Assembly: GCF_027409185.1 (NCBI RefSeq)
Contig: NC_084463.1
Coordinates: forward strand, 42,758,407-42,822,406
Origin: Cynocephalus volans
Taxonomy: Eukaryota; Chordata; Mammalia; Dermoptera; Cynocephalidae
Length of the DNA stretch: 64,000 nt
Direction: 5' to 3'
Shown here: in pieces, positions 11,600 through 23,165 of the stretch
Layout of the letters: the number at the start of each line of letters is the position of its first letter
Numbering within the stretch: position 1 is the stretch's first letter
Program-made: the position numbers and the translations under genes
The notes under the pieces: generated by a model
What the model was told of the DNA's origin: nothing
The model's database searches: none
What the model saw: only the letters and a program-made list of their open reading frames with translations

Positions 11600-12825
11600 T
11601 GGAGGTCATTGTCATGACCCTGAAAGAAAACGTCAAGATGATTAAGCTGTTACTGCCCATCCCCACCTCCACCCAACAACTAGCAACCTGCCATATGCTT
11701 TCTGGCTCTGTGGATTTCCTCATTCTGCAGATTTCATAAAAGTAAGTGATCTTTGGTGTCTGGCCTCTTTCACTTTGTAAGATGTTTTTGTGTTACAGTG
11801 ATCGTCAGTACTTCATTTATTTCTGTCTAAATAACATTAAATATATATGGATATGCATGTGTATGAGGGAACTTCAAAAAGTTCAAGGAAATATTTGTAT
11901 GATCTTTTAATTCTATTTTTCCATGAACTTTTTTGAAGTACCCTCATGTATATATCTGTAAGTATTTATATTTACCATCCATTTTTCAGTGTTTATCCAT
12001 TTATTAGTTGATAGAAATTTAGGTTGTTTATATCATTTGGCTAATGCAAATATTGCTGATATACCACTAATTATACATATTGTAACATTATGTAGAGAGA
12101 TATTTACGTATCCATTTATTAATCCGATATGCATAAATTTACTGAAAACTATCCATAATTATCTTATTCGTTTTCCAACGTTTATGCACATATCAGTTCA
12201 TGAGCATTTGGGGTTTTTTTCACCATTTGGCATTTGTGAGTAGTGCTGTTGTGAACATTTTTTTACAAATATTTGTCTGTTTCAATTTTTTCAGAGTAGG
12301 GGATGCAATTCCTGGGTCATATGGTAATTCTATGTTTAATTTCTTGGAAAACCGTCAAACTTTTCCACAAATGCTGAATTATTTTCCATTCCCCCAGCAA
12401 TATATGAGAGTTCTGATATCTACACATCCTTTTGAACAAATTATTCCCATCTTACTGAGTGTGAAGTGGTATCCTGCTGTGTTTGATTTGTATTTTTCTG
12501 ATGATTAATGATGTTGACATCTTGTCATGTGCTTTTTAGCCACTTGTATATCTTCTTGGGAGAAATGTCTGTTGAAGTAATTTAGCCATTTTAAGGTCGG
12601 GTTGGCCTTTTAAACTATTGAGTTGTCAGAGTCTTTAGCATATTCTAAATACTAGACTCTTATAAGACACATGATTTTCAGATAGTTTCTCCTATTCTCT
12701 AAGTTTTCTTCTCGACTTCTTGAGAATGACTTCTAATGCACAAAAGTTTGAAAATTTGATGAGGCCCAATTTATCTATTTTCCTTCTGTTGCTTGTGCAT
12801 TTGTTGTCATATCTAAAAATCCATG
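11600..12825 (-). mobile_element. Old L1 fragment, ORF2 3' part and 3' UTR
   Basis: Read on the minus strand this is a heavily diverged L1 3' end. Recognisable plus-strand landmarks are 'gcaattcctgggtcatatgg', 'gtgtttatccatttattagt' and 'cagtacttcatttatt'. It is interrupted by a mariner-type MITE at 11866-11947. It ends sharply at about 12825 against TRIM17 intron sequence. Confidence 0.75.
11866..11947. mobile_element. Mariner-type MITE (about 80 bp palindrome)
   Basis: Terminal inverted repeats TGAGGGAACTTCAAAAAGTT and the complement of its mirror 'ttttttgaagtaccctca' bound an 82-bp near-palindrome next to TA dinucleotides. This matches the ends of Hsmar2-like non-autonomous elements. A second member lies at 54186-54370. 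Confidence 0.7.
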
Positions 12826-12904
12826 GGGCTGTTGGCTATGAGGCCAATGGTCTGCCCTGACTAAAAAACCGCCCCCACCCCGACACACACACGTGCAGTC
12901 TGAC

Positions 12905-13057
12905 GTCCTTGTCCCTCTGGACACCCCGCCCCAGTCTCTGACAAAGGCCCACCTTGTCCCCCTGGACACCCCCTCCATGGTTTCTGACTCTGACCCACCT
13001 TGTACTCCTGGATGCTCCCTTCCCAGTCTCTGATGGGGGCCACCTTGTCCCTAGACA
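12905..13057 (-). repeat. 45-bp tandem array of splice-donor-like units after the TRIM17 exon
   Basis: Four units of 45-46 bp each end in (T/G)ACAAG followed by a G. Candidate donors ACAAG|GTGG fall after 13044, 12999 and 12953, and a fourth copy at 12908 has lost the GT (AAG|GACG). The units share 'CAGAGACTGGG'-type and 'GTGTCCAG'-type segments. Using the donor after 12953 extends the TRIM17 exon by 105 nt, exactly 35 codons and in frame; the other two shift the frame. Confidence 0.75.
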
Positions 13058-13486
13058 CTTGTACTCCTGCACGGCCTCCCCGGCGGACACCACCATATGC
13101 AGCCAGTGCTTCTGGGACTCCCTGCAGACCACGCAGATGGGGCTCTGGTCCTCCTGGCAGAAGAGCTTGAGGGGCTCCTGGTGCACCTGGCACAGGTCCT
13201 GCTTCTGGAGGCCCAGGTGCTGGCGTGCCATCTCGGCCACCTTGGCGAGCAGGCGGTTGGACTGCATGTTCCACTGCGGAGACATCTCCCTGCACTCAGG
13301 GCAGGAGAAGGAACCCTTCTGCTTCCTCTGCCCCTTCTTGCCTTTTGCCTTCTCCCAGCTTAGGCAGATGCAGTCACGGCAGAAGTTGTGGCCACAGGAG
13401 GTCATCACGGGGTCCCTGAAGTAGTCCAGGCAGATGGAGCAAGTGGCTTCCTCTTGCAGCTTTCTGGCAAGTTCCACAGCATCCAT
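13058..13486 (-). CDS. TRIM17: TRIM17 RING/B-box coding exon (partial gene)
   Basis: This encodes residues 1-143 of TRIM17, a tripartite-motif RING-type E3 ubiquitin ligase. The start [20 protein letters not shown] matches human TRIM17 nearly residue for residue. The RING ligands are all present: C16, C19, C31, H33, C36, C39, C62, C65. The B-box 2 has C99, H102, C110, D113, C118, C121, H127 and H130. A splice acceptor TCTCCCCAG precedes the exon start at 13491, so an upstream non-coding exon is expected. Related TRIM genes break after the final AAG, and there the sequence is TGTCTA instead of GT, so the usual donor seems damaged by one base. Coiled-coil and PRY-SPRY exons were not found at lower coordinates; they are outside the window or lost. 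Confidence 0.9.
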
Positions 13487-13491
13487 GGCTC

Positions 13492-14170
13492 CTGGGGAGA
13501 CACAAGGCAAGAGTTTCCGCTTTGAGCAACCCCCAGAGAGAGGCTGGGCTAAGTGGTCCCCTCATGTTCCTGGAGCTCTGGGCTCGCTCCCTGGCAACGA
13601 GCAGGCTTCCTCTGTGGCCTCCTGCTGGAGGCGAGAACTAAAACTGGGGTCCACTTAGGGGGTGCGTAGCTGTCATTTTTAGCCTTGCCAGTGACAGAGG
13701 CACAAATGCCTCTCTGGAAACTACAAAGACCCTCCATGACCAAAGGCTAACCCGGACCCTCTGGCCCATGAATTCTGGACCCTTCCTTGTTCTGTCCTTG
13801 GCCTGCCCAGCCCAGTCTTCACAGAGAATCCTAAGCCACCCCCACCTCGATATCTGATCAAGTCCTCACCCCCATCTTTGACATCTAAGCCCCTGACCTT
13901 CCTGTTAGGCCAGTTTCACCAAAAGCCTCCTACCCTTGAAGTCCCTCTCAGTTATTTCCATCCACGAACCCCAGCTGTCTCTGCTGGGTTCAGAGCCCCA
14001 ACTCTTCCCCAGGGTGACATCCCCATTGCAAAAAGCTTCAATAGTGAGCCTTTTAACAAGTGCCAGAATAATTTTTTCGTTAACAAAGCCCCTTTAAAAC
14101 CAAGGAAAAGCAGACTTTAAGAAGAAAAAGATGTCTTCCATTAGGGAGTGAAGAGCAGTTTGGAAAAGAC
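13492..14170. other. TRIM17 upstream intron or 5' flank
   Basis: The sequence between the TRIM17 acceptor and the CA-rich array shows no coding similarity. By gene order it should be TRIM17 intron 1 or promoter-proximal DNA. Confidence 0.45.
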
Positions 14171-14174
14171 ACGC

Positions 14175-14830
14175 TCTGTGTGTGTGTACACACACATATA
14201 CATACACATGCCTGCACAAACACATGCACACGCTAATACATGTGTGTACATGGACAAACACGTATACACACACATGCATGCATAAACATGGGTACTCACA
14301 GAAACACCCATGCTTAAAAATATACACAGGTGCACACACATGCACAACATGTACACAATTACAAAGCACATGTGACACAAATATACATAAATATGCATAC
14401 ATGCAAATGCACAAACATGTACTCAGCCATGCACAAACACATTTACACAGAGAAACACATGTAAACACACACAGGCACACACATAAACATGCATGTACAT
14501 ACACACTGGCCCACACACAAACTCACAGAGACATGCACAGGCACACACACACATAAACGTGCATGCACATGCACACTGGCCCACACACGAATTCACACAG
14601 ACATGCACAGGCACACACACACATAAACATGCATGCACATACACACTGGCCCACACACAAACTCACAGAGACATGCACAGGCACACACACACATAAACAT
14701 GCATGCACATACACACTGGCCCACACAAAAACTCACACAGACATACACAGGCACGCACACACATAAACGTGCATGCACATACACACTGGCCCACACACAG
14801 ACTCACACAGACATGCACAGGCACACACAT
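14175..14830. repeat. CA-rich region with 70-bp minisatellite
   Basis: A degenerate CACA/TGCA-rich stretch (14175-14470) grades into about five copies of a 70-bp unit (roughly 14470-14825). Each unit contains 'acactggcccacacac' and 'agacatgcacaggcacac'. Copies begin near 14493, 14563, 14633, 14703 and 14773. Open frames on both strands are a by-product of the repeat. Confidence 0.9.
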
Positions 14831-15039
14831 GCGAGCACACAGGCACCCTCTGGAGTTAGAATATGTAACCCCACGCAGTGGAGGTCCACAGCTTCCCCTG
14901 CCTACTTCACGGGGGTACTGTTGGGACCGAGTTAGGAAAGGGATTTGAAAATCGTTTCCAAACTCCAAGCACCACCCTCCTCTATTTTTCTGCAATATGA
15001 AAGTGATGGCGTCTATGGACTCAGACATTCGGAGTCTGT

Positions 15040-16135
15040 CCCCTGGGAACTTGATCAGCGCTTCCTGCGCGCCTCGCTCTTGGCGTCAGCTCTCTCCCTG
15101 GTCCTCAGGGTTGGGGGACGCTGTCTACGCGGACAGAAGCCAGGGATGGGGAGCGTCCAGTGAGCTGGGGGTCTGACTCGGTCTGGGCAGAGGCTGTCAT
15201 CAGGGCTCTGGTCACCTTCGGTCCCGGGGATGTTCCTTTGTTAATGCCGGGCTCATCCAGGTGACAGCGGGGCCTGAGTGTCCACGGTTCCCACATATCA
15301 CCCTCTGCAGGGACAGGACGGCCGGGAGGGGCGGGAAGGCGCCGCCGTTAGAAGGCGGGGGTGGACCCGGGGTCCTGACCCAGAGGCCGCAGGAGGGTGG
15401 CCTGCAGGGCCGGTACTCACAGGAAGGTGGCCCTCGCACCACGCCAGGCGTCCGGGGCTGATCGGCGATGGCCGGGCCGCGGGGGACTTGGTGGCGTCAG
15501 CTGGGTCAGGGTGGGGGAGGGGAGGAGAGTGGAGGAGCCTCGGCGTCCTGGGACAGCCGGGAGTGGGGCTGCCTTGGCCTGGACAGGGGGATGGACAGGA
15601 GGTTTGCTGGTGGGGGAGGGGCTGGGGGACAAGGGAGGAAAGGGGGCGGCAGCCTGTCCGCTGTGTTTGGGGTGAGTCGTTGGGAGGGGAAGGGGGTCCC
15701 TGTGGAGGGGGCGGGAGAGGGCGCCCCCGTGGGCGGTCGGTGAAGGGGGTCGGGGGGACAGGCGGCAGCGAGCAGGGGCGGGTGCCCCCCTGGGAGGGTG
15801 AAGCGGGTCGCCGGGGGTAGCGATCCCCCAACTCTCCCGGGCATCGTCGGCGTCGGTCCGGGGTTGAAGAGAGGGGGCGTCCGGCTTAGGCGGAGACGGT
15901 GGGCGGGGCAGGCTGGGCTGCGGGGAGGCGACAGGTAGGTCCGGTCCCCTGGGGCGGGGCGGGGGACGTTACCAAGCCCCGAAATGCCGCCCCCCAATCC
16001 TGACCAACCCGTGTCCGAGTCCTGGGGTTGAGCAGACAGACGAGGAAACTGAGGCTCCGGCCACGCGTGGGGTGTGGGGAAGCGAGCAGGAAAGCAGAAG
16101 GCCTTGAAGGCTAAGCAGCACCTTTCTGCCACCTC
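15040..16135. promoter_or_regulatory. CpG island, candidate TRIM17 promoter region
   Basis: The block is very rich in G+C and in CpG compared with its surroundings, with many GGGGCGGGG-type GC boxes (for example near 15710 and 15950). It lies 1.6-2.6 kb upstream of the TRIM17 coding exon on the minus strand, a natural place for its first non-coding exon and promoter. A long minus-strand frame (15506-16762) is low-complexity Pro/Arg/Ser and is not accepted as a gene. Confidence 0.5.
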
Positions 16136-16149
16136 CTGGGGGTGCGAGT

Positions 16150-16475
16150 ATGGACGGCCTGGACGCTGGTGTGGATGGCCGGCTCCGGGTGTAGACGGCC
16201 TGGCTGCGGGTGTGGATGGCCGGCTCCGGGTGTAGACGGCCTGGCTGCAGGTGCGGATGGCCGGCTCTGGGTGTAGACGGCCTGGCTGCAGGTGTGGATG
16301 GCCGGCTCCGGGTGTAGACGGCCTGGCTGCGGGTGTGGATGGCCGGCTCTGGGTGTAGACGGCCTGGCTGCGGGTGTGGATGGCCGGCTCCGGGTGTGGA
16401 CGGCCTGGCTGCAGGTGCGGATGGCCGGCTCTGGGCGTAGATGGCCTGGCTGCAGATGTAGGCAGCCTGGCTCCC
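16150..16475. repeat. 41-bp minisatellite
   Basis: About eight copies of a 41-bp unit containing 'ggatggccggctccgggtgt' and 'agacggcctggctgc' are arranged head to tail; for example copies begin at 16173 and 16214. It abuts the CpG island. Confidence 0.9.
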
Positions 16476-16479
16476 AGTG

Positions 16480-17190
16480 TAGATGACTGGCTTTCCCCGG
16501 GCTTCCGGGCTGGAGCTTTTCCGTGGTCTCTCCTCACTAAACACACGAGGACGGGGTCTGGCCTTCGATTCCGTGTGGCCCGGAGGGTGCGGGTGGTGGG
16601 CGCGCACAGTTCTCTGCATGAGCGAACAACTGCTGTTAATTCTACTTTACCAACCCCCCTCCTGGTCCCGGAACCCTCTCTGCTGTTTACATCAATGGGG
16701 GAATGTGGCCTGAGGGTTTCCTTCAGTTTAGAAAATACATCAGGGTTAAAAAACAACAACAAGGAAAAAACCTTTAATGAATAATTTCAAGCAGTTGCAC
16801 CCAAGACAACAGGACAATGAACTCCATAAATAAACAATCCAAATGAGCATTTTACTGCATTTTCTTCATCTGCTCTGTTGTTTTGTCTTGACGGAAGGGT
16901 TTTCTTTTTCTAAAAGCAAATCCCAGACATCAGTAGTTTCACTTCTAGAAGTTTCATCAGTGTCTTACCGATAGTCAAGGCTTTGCCTACCCAATGCAAT
17001 TGACAGTAATTCCTGTTTTTTTCTGACCTCTGATTCCTGTTCAGATTTCACCTATTACCTAAAACGTGCATGTTTAAAAAGTTGGTTTGTTTGAGTCAGG
17101 ATCCTAACACGGTTTAGAGGTCTTTTAAGACTTACATTAGTATTGTTTCTCTTTTCTTTTTCTTATACTTTTTTCTTCATCTTTTAATGC
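16480..17190. other. Unassigned non-coding sequence
   Basis: Nothing gene-like is supported. Composition drops from GC-rich to AT-rich around 16730. Confidence 0.4.
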
Positions 17191-17192
17191 TG

Positions 17193-17500
17193 TAGGGGAG
17201 GGGGATATGGCTTCCCTCTTCCCTTCTGGGTTCTTTGGATGGGCAATGAATTAAATTGACATAAGACACATCAACAGGAGAAAAACTACTTTAATTGTGT
17301 GCATAGGTACAGGAGTCCCGCAAAACATGAGACTCAAGGAAGGGCCAGATGACTGGAGTTTGTACAGCGTCCTGAGCTACAGAAAGGAATAGAGCTGGGG
17401 CTTCTGGGGGTGGTGACAAGTTACAGGAGGGTGAATAAAGGTTGTCTTGTTATGCAGAAGGACAAATAGATCCAGAGGGTAGCTCCTTTCCCCAGAACCC
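17193..17500 (-). repeat. ERV LTR fragment (family A of this window)
   Basis: On the plus strand it begins TGTAGGGGAGGGGGATATGG and contains 'aattaaattgacataagaca' and 'catcaacaggagaaaa'. These are shared with copies near 18158, 21490, 26240 and 27800. Read on the minus strand it ends in CCCCTACA, like the 3' edge of an LTR. The family name is not assigned. Confidence 0.5.
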
Positions 17501-18157
17501 CCCCCCCACTTTTCCTGGTGTGGAACTAAACAGAGACCACCTAATGAGAAGAGGCAAAAGGCTATTTACTCAGGGCTTGCAGGTAACAGAGCCCTGTCTT
17601 CTCCACAGCGCAGGTTACTGGAGGAACACTGAGAGCACATGCACCCGAAGCTGTCCTGGGATAGGCTCTGAGATCTGCCCTGTGCCTGGAGGTGTTTGCT
17701 GGGCTTCTGCCCTGTGTGGGAAGCCCGATCAGGTGGGGCAGGTGCACAGCAGCAGCTCTGGCCACAGTGCTTGTAGAAAGTAGAAGGAGGCTGTGGACAA
17801 TGGTGCAGGATATTGGAGAAGATGAAATGGAAAAATCATCCCATAGGACTGAGGAGCACTTGAGTGCCTGAGACTTTGGACTTCAGGGTCTCACCTCACC
17901 CCACGACAGCCTGATGGAGCCAGCGCGGGACTGGCAGCATATCTAGCTCTTTTTTACTTATTTGGTTTTGTGAAGTTGGTATGTTTTTAATTTTAATTAT
18001 TTTTGTTTCCGTCCATGTTTGCCACCATGTGTCTGAGGGATGGAAACCCTAATTCCGAAACAACTATTATTTGAAATTTACAAAAATAGGTGTAGAAAAA
18101 ATATGAATAAACTTTCAAATGAAAAGTCTTATGTTTGTAGTATTTACTTTTCTGAGG

Positions 18158-18890
18158 TGTAGGGGAGAAAAACCTTTTCCTATACTCTCTTAGTGAATTA
18201 AACTGACAAAAGACAGTTTAACAGAAGAAAACCTTATATATTTCATTTGGTGTTAACTATTTTTTATTTATTTTCTTTTCTTTCTTCTTTTTTTTCTTTT
18301 CTTTTCTTTCTTTCTTTCTTTTTCTTTTTTTTTTCTTTTTTTTTGGTGGTTGGCTGGTGAGGGGATCTAAGCCAGTGTCATAACGCCTCGCTCTAACCAA
18401 CCGAGATAACTGGCCGTCCTGATAGTAACTTTTTAAATAATGTGCATGGGGGCTTCACAGGTGTTAAAACAAAAAACCAAAAAACATAAATAGCTAAAAA
18501 CCGTGGGGACTTACAGCCACTGTAACAACAGGTGATAAATTGTGGGTAAGTGACTAGACAAAGGGAAGCAGAGGAGGTCGGGGCTTCTTGCTGGTAAATT
18601 GTGGGAAGGCAAATACATAAGGAAACATAACAGATAAGGGTCATTTAACAAGAGTTATTTACACAGATCCGCCTCAGTGCTGTCTCTGTCTTTGGTGACA
18701 GGATTGTTCTCGTGTGGGAAAGCGGGACACCTTCACAAGGAGGATTTTCCATTCTCCTTCTAGGAAGACAGAGGGAAGGCAGAGAGTTCTTCCTGTGTCC
18801 GCTTTTTCTCAGCTTCCTCCAGCTCACAATAATCTTAATGTCAAAGTGGCATATTCTAGGGTGACATATTCCGATCTCCTCCAGAGGTTA
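18158..18890 (-). repeat. ERV LTR (family A) split by a SINE
   Basis: It starts 'gtaggggagaaaaacctttt', has 'aactgacaaaagacagttta', and runs to 'gtggcatattctagggtgac', a motif repeated near 22530 and 28165 in other copies. A tRNA-Ile SINE with a pyrimidine-rich tail is inserted at about 18258-18420. Confidence 0.5.
18258..18420 (-). repeat. tRNA-Ile-derived SINE monomer with long CT-rich tail
   Basis: On the minus strand the head reads 'ggccagttatctcggttggt' followed by 'tagagcgagg', a clear tRNA-Ile D-arm. The tail on the plus strand is a long 'ttttcttttctttctttctt' run at about 18262-18343. Confidence 0.75.
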
Positions 18891-19181
18891 TTGTTGAAGA
18901 TCAACCAAGGCAGACACGAGTTAAAGGTGGCAAAGGCAGATGTCACGTGGGTCTACTGCAATAGGGCAAGGAGGCCACCGTGTAGGACTGAGCTCGATTC
19001 TGAATATAGCAGGGTCCGCAGGGGTTTCACAGCCAATGAACACAGAGAGGTGGTAAGTGCGTGGGACATTACTGAGAGGGGACATCAAGGGTAGGGGGCT
19101 TCTTGCTAAACTCACCAAACAGGATTCTTGTGAAGGACAGAACACAGACTTAAAAATCAAAGGTGAGGAATGAGGATTGGT

Positions 19182-19572
19182 ATATTAGTCCATTTTCTGT
19201 TGCTTATAACAGAACTCTGAAACTGGGTAATTTATAAAGAAATATAATTTATTTCTTAGATTTCAGGAAGCTGGGAAATCCACAGTCCAGAGGGCGCCTC
19301 TGGTGAGGGCCTTCTTCTGGGTAGGGAGTCTCTGCAGGGTCCTAGATGGTGCAGGAAATCATGTGGTGAGAATGGCCTGAGCAAGAGAGCTGACCTTCTC
19401 CTTACAAAGCCATCAGAACCATGCCCATTAAACCATCGGCACGTTACTCGACAAATGGACCAGCCCATTCAGAGGGCACTGTCCTCATGGCCCCTTAAAA
19501 GCCCCACCTTTTACCACCACATTGGGGGTTAAGTTCCAACTTGAGCTTGGAGGGACATTCAAACCACAGCAG
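19182..19572 (-). repeat. MaLR LTR (MST/THE1-like)
   Basis: The plus strand shows the inverted MST layout: 'tattagtccattttctgttg', 'gaaactgggtaatttataaa', 'tcctcatggccccttaaaag', 'aacattcaaaccacagca'-like end. It looks like a solo LTR. Confidence 0.8.
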
Positions 19573-19987
19573 CCTGATGAGATGTCAAGGGTGGGGGGCT
19601 CTCTCTAAACTGACCTAGCGGGACTTTTTGCTAAGACTGTGCTAGGCAGGATGAAGACAGGGTCCAAGGCTGAGGCCTCATGGAAAAGAGGGCCCAGAGG
19701 CACCTGACTGAAATTTGGTCAAGGGGTGAGTCTGTGTCATTATTAAAGCCTTGATTTGCTCTAAAACTTCTGAAATGCCACAGGTTGTTGCCCCCTCAAC
19801 ATCTGGTTTGTGGGAGCTGAGGGGTGTTTGCACATTTTATAGTGACATTGGCTGGGAGAACAGTTGGCATTCCTGTAAACCTTAAAGGCAGTATTGTATG
19901 GAATAAAATATAGGGAACACTGAAGGGCATTTGATATCAATTTTTGATATCAGATCCATAGTGCTGTGTGGTGCTGGAGTGGGAAGG

Positions 19988-20405
19988 TACCTGCTATGGG
20001 TCAAATGTGTTCCCCCAAAGTTCGTGTGCTGGAAACTTGACCCCCACTTTAACAGTATTAAGAGGGTGGGAAATCCTATTATGGTACTTGAAAGGTGGGG
20101 CCTTTGAGAGGTGATTGGATCATGAGGACTACACCCTCAAGAATAGATTCATCCATTCATGGAGTAATGGGTTATCATGGGTGTAGACTGATGGCTTTCT
20201 AAGAAGGGAGATGTTCTTACCTGTGACACCCTACATCACCAGATGACCCTGTGGAGAGTCCCCAACAAGAAGGCTATCACCACATGCACCTCCTGGACTG
20301 TGGACTTCCCAGCCTCCAAAACTGTAAGAAATAAATTCTGTTTCTTTATAAATGATCTAGTATCAGGTATTCCATTATAACCTACAGAAAACAGACTAAT
20401 ACAGG
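19988..20405 (+). repeat. MaLR LTR (MST/MLT-like)
   Basis: It opens 'tgctatgggtcaaatgtgtt', continues 'gtggggcctttgagaggtga', and ends 'cagcctccaaaactgtaaga' plus AATAAA and 'acagactaatac'. This is a typical solo MaLR LTR in plus orientation. Confidence 0.8.
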
Positions 20406-21485
20406 ACTCTGGCGTTACAGGGCCTGCCCAACTTGTTCTGTCACTGCTAGAGTGAGCAGGACTGAAGCCACGTTGGGGCCTAAAATTACATGGGCTCCAG
20501 GCAAATTTTAAAAGGACAGTTTTTTTCTTGGCATGTATTTCTGAGTTCCTTCATTTCCCATGGTTATTTGATATTTTAAACCTTGATATGGGGCAAGATG
20601 ACATTATTTACAGAAATGTAAAGCTTTTTCCAGACAGCCTGAAGCTGCAGACTTGCCAGGACGCACACACTATCCAGACCCTGAGATAACCACAAGGATG
20701 GGAACAGAAACCAGGCGGAGTCTTGGTGAGACCTTGCACCCGGCTCCTTGAACGGAGCCCCCACAGCTCGTGTCTCCCTCCATCCTGCTTTTCATTTCCC
20801 ATGCTCCCTTCCCTCAATCCCCTCTTTAAAAACCCCTCAGTAAATACTAGTCTTTGAGACAGCTTCAGTCTGGCCTTTCTCCTTCAGGTTTATTGGAGAG
20901 ATGGTTAGCCTGACACCTCTCCTCTGGTCACTGGTATTTCTGAATAAAAGCTGACTTCCATCTTTACCACCATTTGACTTTTGAGTGGCTTGTTTTTGAA
21001 AAGGAGCAGCCGGACCCATGCCTGGTAACAACATGACCCTGGTGATTGGCACCCACCTCCTAGTGAGTGCGATGCATGTCCATCTTCCCAGGAATCTGGT
21101 GGGAAAGGTGTTATGTCTGGTGTCTGCAGCGCAGAATTTTCCAGCCCTTTTGAAGTAACATGGAGCATGTCCTTGACTTCTTCTATCAGATGGAGATCTT
21201 CAAATATCTGGTTTCTACTTTATCAACCCAACACCTTCTCCCAAACTTTGCTCCCTGACCACCAGGTTGTCCCTTCTTTAGCCCTAATATCTTCATGCCT
21301 GCCACAATTTCTTACAGGACCTGGTTTCCAGACTTTTTGCTAACTAATGTGATTATTTTTCTCTCTACTCAAAATAGAGCCTGTGCTGTATCTGTCAGGG
21401 TTTTGTTGCAGTAACAAACAACCCTGCATCCTGGAGGCTCACCATAGCAAGGTTATTTCTCACACTTACAACATGTACAACACGG
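20406..21485. other. Unassigned non-coding sequence
   Basis: No gene is supported. Part may be old LTR or internal ERV sequence, but I cannot assign it. Confidence 0.4.
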
Positions 21486-21489
21486 GCTT

Positions 21490-22660
21490 TGTAGGGGAGG
21501 GGGAAAATATCCTATACACTCTTAGATTCGGTGACTGGGGACTGCAAATTAAACTGACAAAAGACAGATTAACAGGAGAAAAGACATACATGTTTCATCT
21601 TTTTAAAAAAAATTTACATATGATAACTAAAAAATCTGCTGTGACCAGGTCAGCTAAATTATAGTGCCTTGGGGGATCTGGGATAACTCAGCAATCATGT
21701 CCACCTGTCCTGGAAAACATTATCATAAGACCATTTTACTTAGAAGCAGCTATAATGGCACCAGGAAGCCATACAATAACCTAGAATAATCCTTGTGACC
21801 TTCATCCTGGATCCCTGCATGTAGGTTGTAACCTAGTAACAATCCCAAATCTATATGTAATGTACAACAAATAGAAAGTTGATGAAGAGATGAGGTGGGA
21901 CTGTCTTCTCTCACTGTCCTTTAAATCTTCCTCCTTCTTGTGGTTATAAATGATAAGTTCTGCTGGTTCTCTTTGGAACTCATTTCTCAGGGTGACCTGA
22001 CTATGCATTTCCCTGGTTGCAATTGTCATATTAGCTCAATAAATTTTTTTTTTTTTGGCTCTTTGCCAGTATGGGGATCTGAACCCTTGACCTTGGTGTT
22101 ATCAACACCCCCCCACCCCTGCAAGTGAGCTAACTGGCCACACTGGCTTAATAAATGCTATGCTTTTAATGTTTGGCTTCAGTTTCTTTTAGGTCAACAC
22201 AAATATGGGAGATTCACATAAGAGAACTGAAAACCTAAAGAGGCAGTTAGACCCAGGGGCTTCTATACCATTTTCACAAAGAGCAATAAATTGTGGAGAA
22301 GTGACTAGGGAATGTATGGGGGAAACTCATGGTAGATAGGCTCACCTCTGGTGATGAATCGATCTCCTTTTCCTGGTACGGGAGAGGGGGCATCTGTACA
22401 AATGAAAATTTCCTTTACAAAATTTAAATTTATACCCTGATTTTAGGCAGAAAGGGGGAGGGCAGGAAACTCCTTATGTGTTTGCTGTTTCTCAGTGGCC
22501 CTCACTCAAAATAATCAATATATGAAGGTGGCATATTTTAGGGTGGCATGTCCTGATCCATTCAGCCTCCTGGGGGTTTCATGTGACATATCATCACTCA
22601 GGAGGCCAGTTCACGGCCTCCACCATGTAGAATGCTTCAGTGATAGGGTTTGGGACACAC
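21490..22660 (-). repeat. ERV LTR (family A) with inserted sequence
   Basis: The left end is 'gtaggggagggggaaaatat' with 'aaactgacaaaagacagatt' and 'aacaggagaaaag'. The right part (22190-22660) has 'gtggcatattttagggtggc'. The centre holds other DNA including a SINE (22037-22147), so the two parts may be one interrupted LTR or two copies. Confidence 0.45.
22037..22147 (-). repeat. tRNA-Ile-derived SINE monomer
   Basis: On the minus strand it reads 'ggccagttagctcacttgca' then 'aacaccaaggtcaagggttc' and 'gatccccatactggc', a clear tRNA-Ile A box and B box. A T-run at 22047-22059 is the tail. Confidence 0.8.
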
Positions 22661-23034
22661 TACCCCAAATACGCATCTTTGGCATAGGATTATTTTAAGT
22701 TGATTATTTGAGGAAACAGCCAACACAGAAGAAACCCTAAAAAGAGAGTAGAAGTTACTCTTTTGTAAGGGAAACTTATATCTATAATGAAAGTCTTCAT
22801 CTGTAAGGATGGCTCTCTCTTAGCACCAGGAAGAAGGTGACTAACTCACTAGAGACTCTTAGTGAAAACAGCACTGACTGAGCTCTGCATAATGTTTCTT
22901 ACCTGTGTTTAAGGTGCTTTTCCTGGCCACCTATCCAGAACTAGTCTCACCTTTCTTGGTTCAGAGAAAGATGGTCATGTAAGTCTGAAGTCAGAGCCAC
23001 TTCTTGGAGATTTACTCTTGGAGATTTTCCTGAG

Positions 23035-23165
23035 TATCTCCCATGTGTACAAAGAGGTATGTCTGTTATTAAACTTCTGTTTTTCTCTTGTTAGTCTGTC
23101 TCGTGCCACAGGTAGGCCCAGCTGAGAACTATGAAGGGTCTGGAGAAAATTATTTTTCCTCCCCT
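23035..23165 (+). repeat. ERV LTR fragment, 3' end (family A relative)
   Basis: 'ttaaacttctgtttttctct' followed by 'tgttagtctgtctcgtgcca' and 'aattatttttcctccc' is the plus-strand version of the LTR 3' end seen inverted elsewhere in 17-28 kb. Confidence 0.45.

Noticed and set aside
14470-14830. CRISPR-like regular repeats
   Set aside because: The units are contiguous with no spacers, and the DNA is mammalian.
14094-15028. Cys/Val/Met-rich and His/Thr-rich frames
   Set aside because: They are translations of the CA-rich 70-bp repeat; the same frame recurs every 70 bp.
15506-16762. 418-residue minus-strand frame over the CpG island
   Set aside because: Low-complexity Pro/Ser/Arg, partly the 41-bp minisatellite; no family match, no promoter or splice support.
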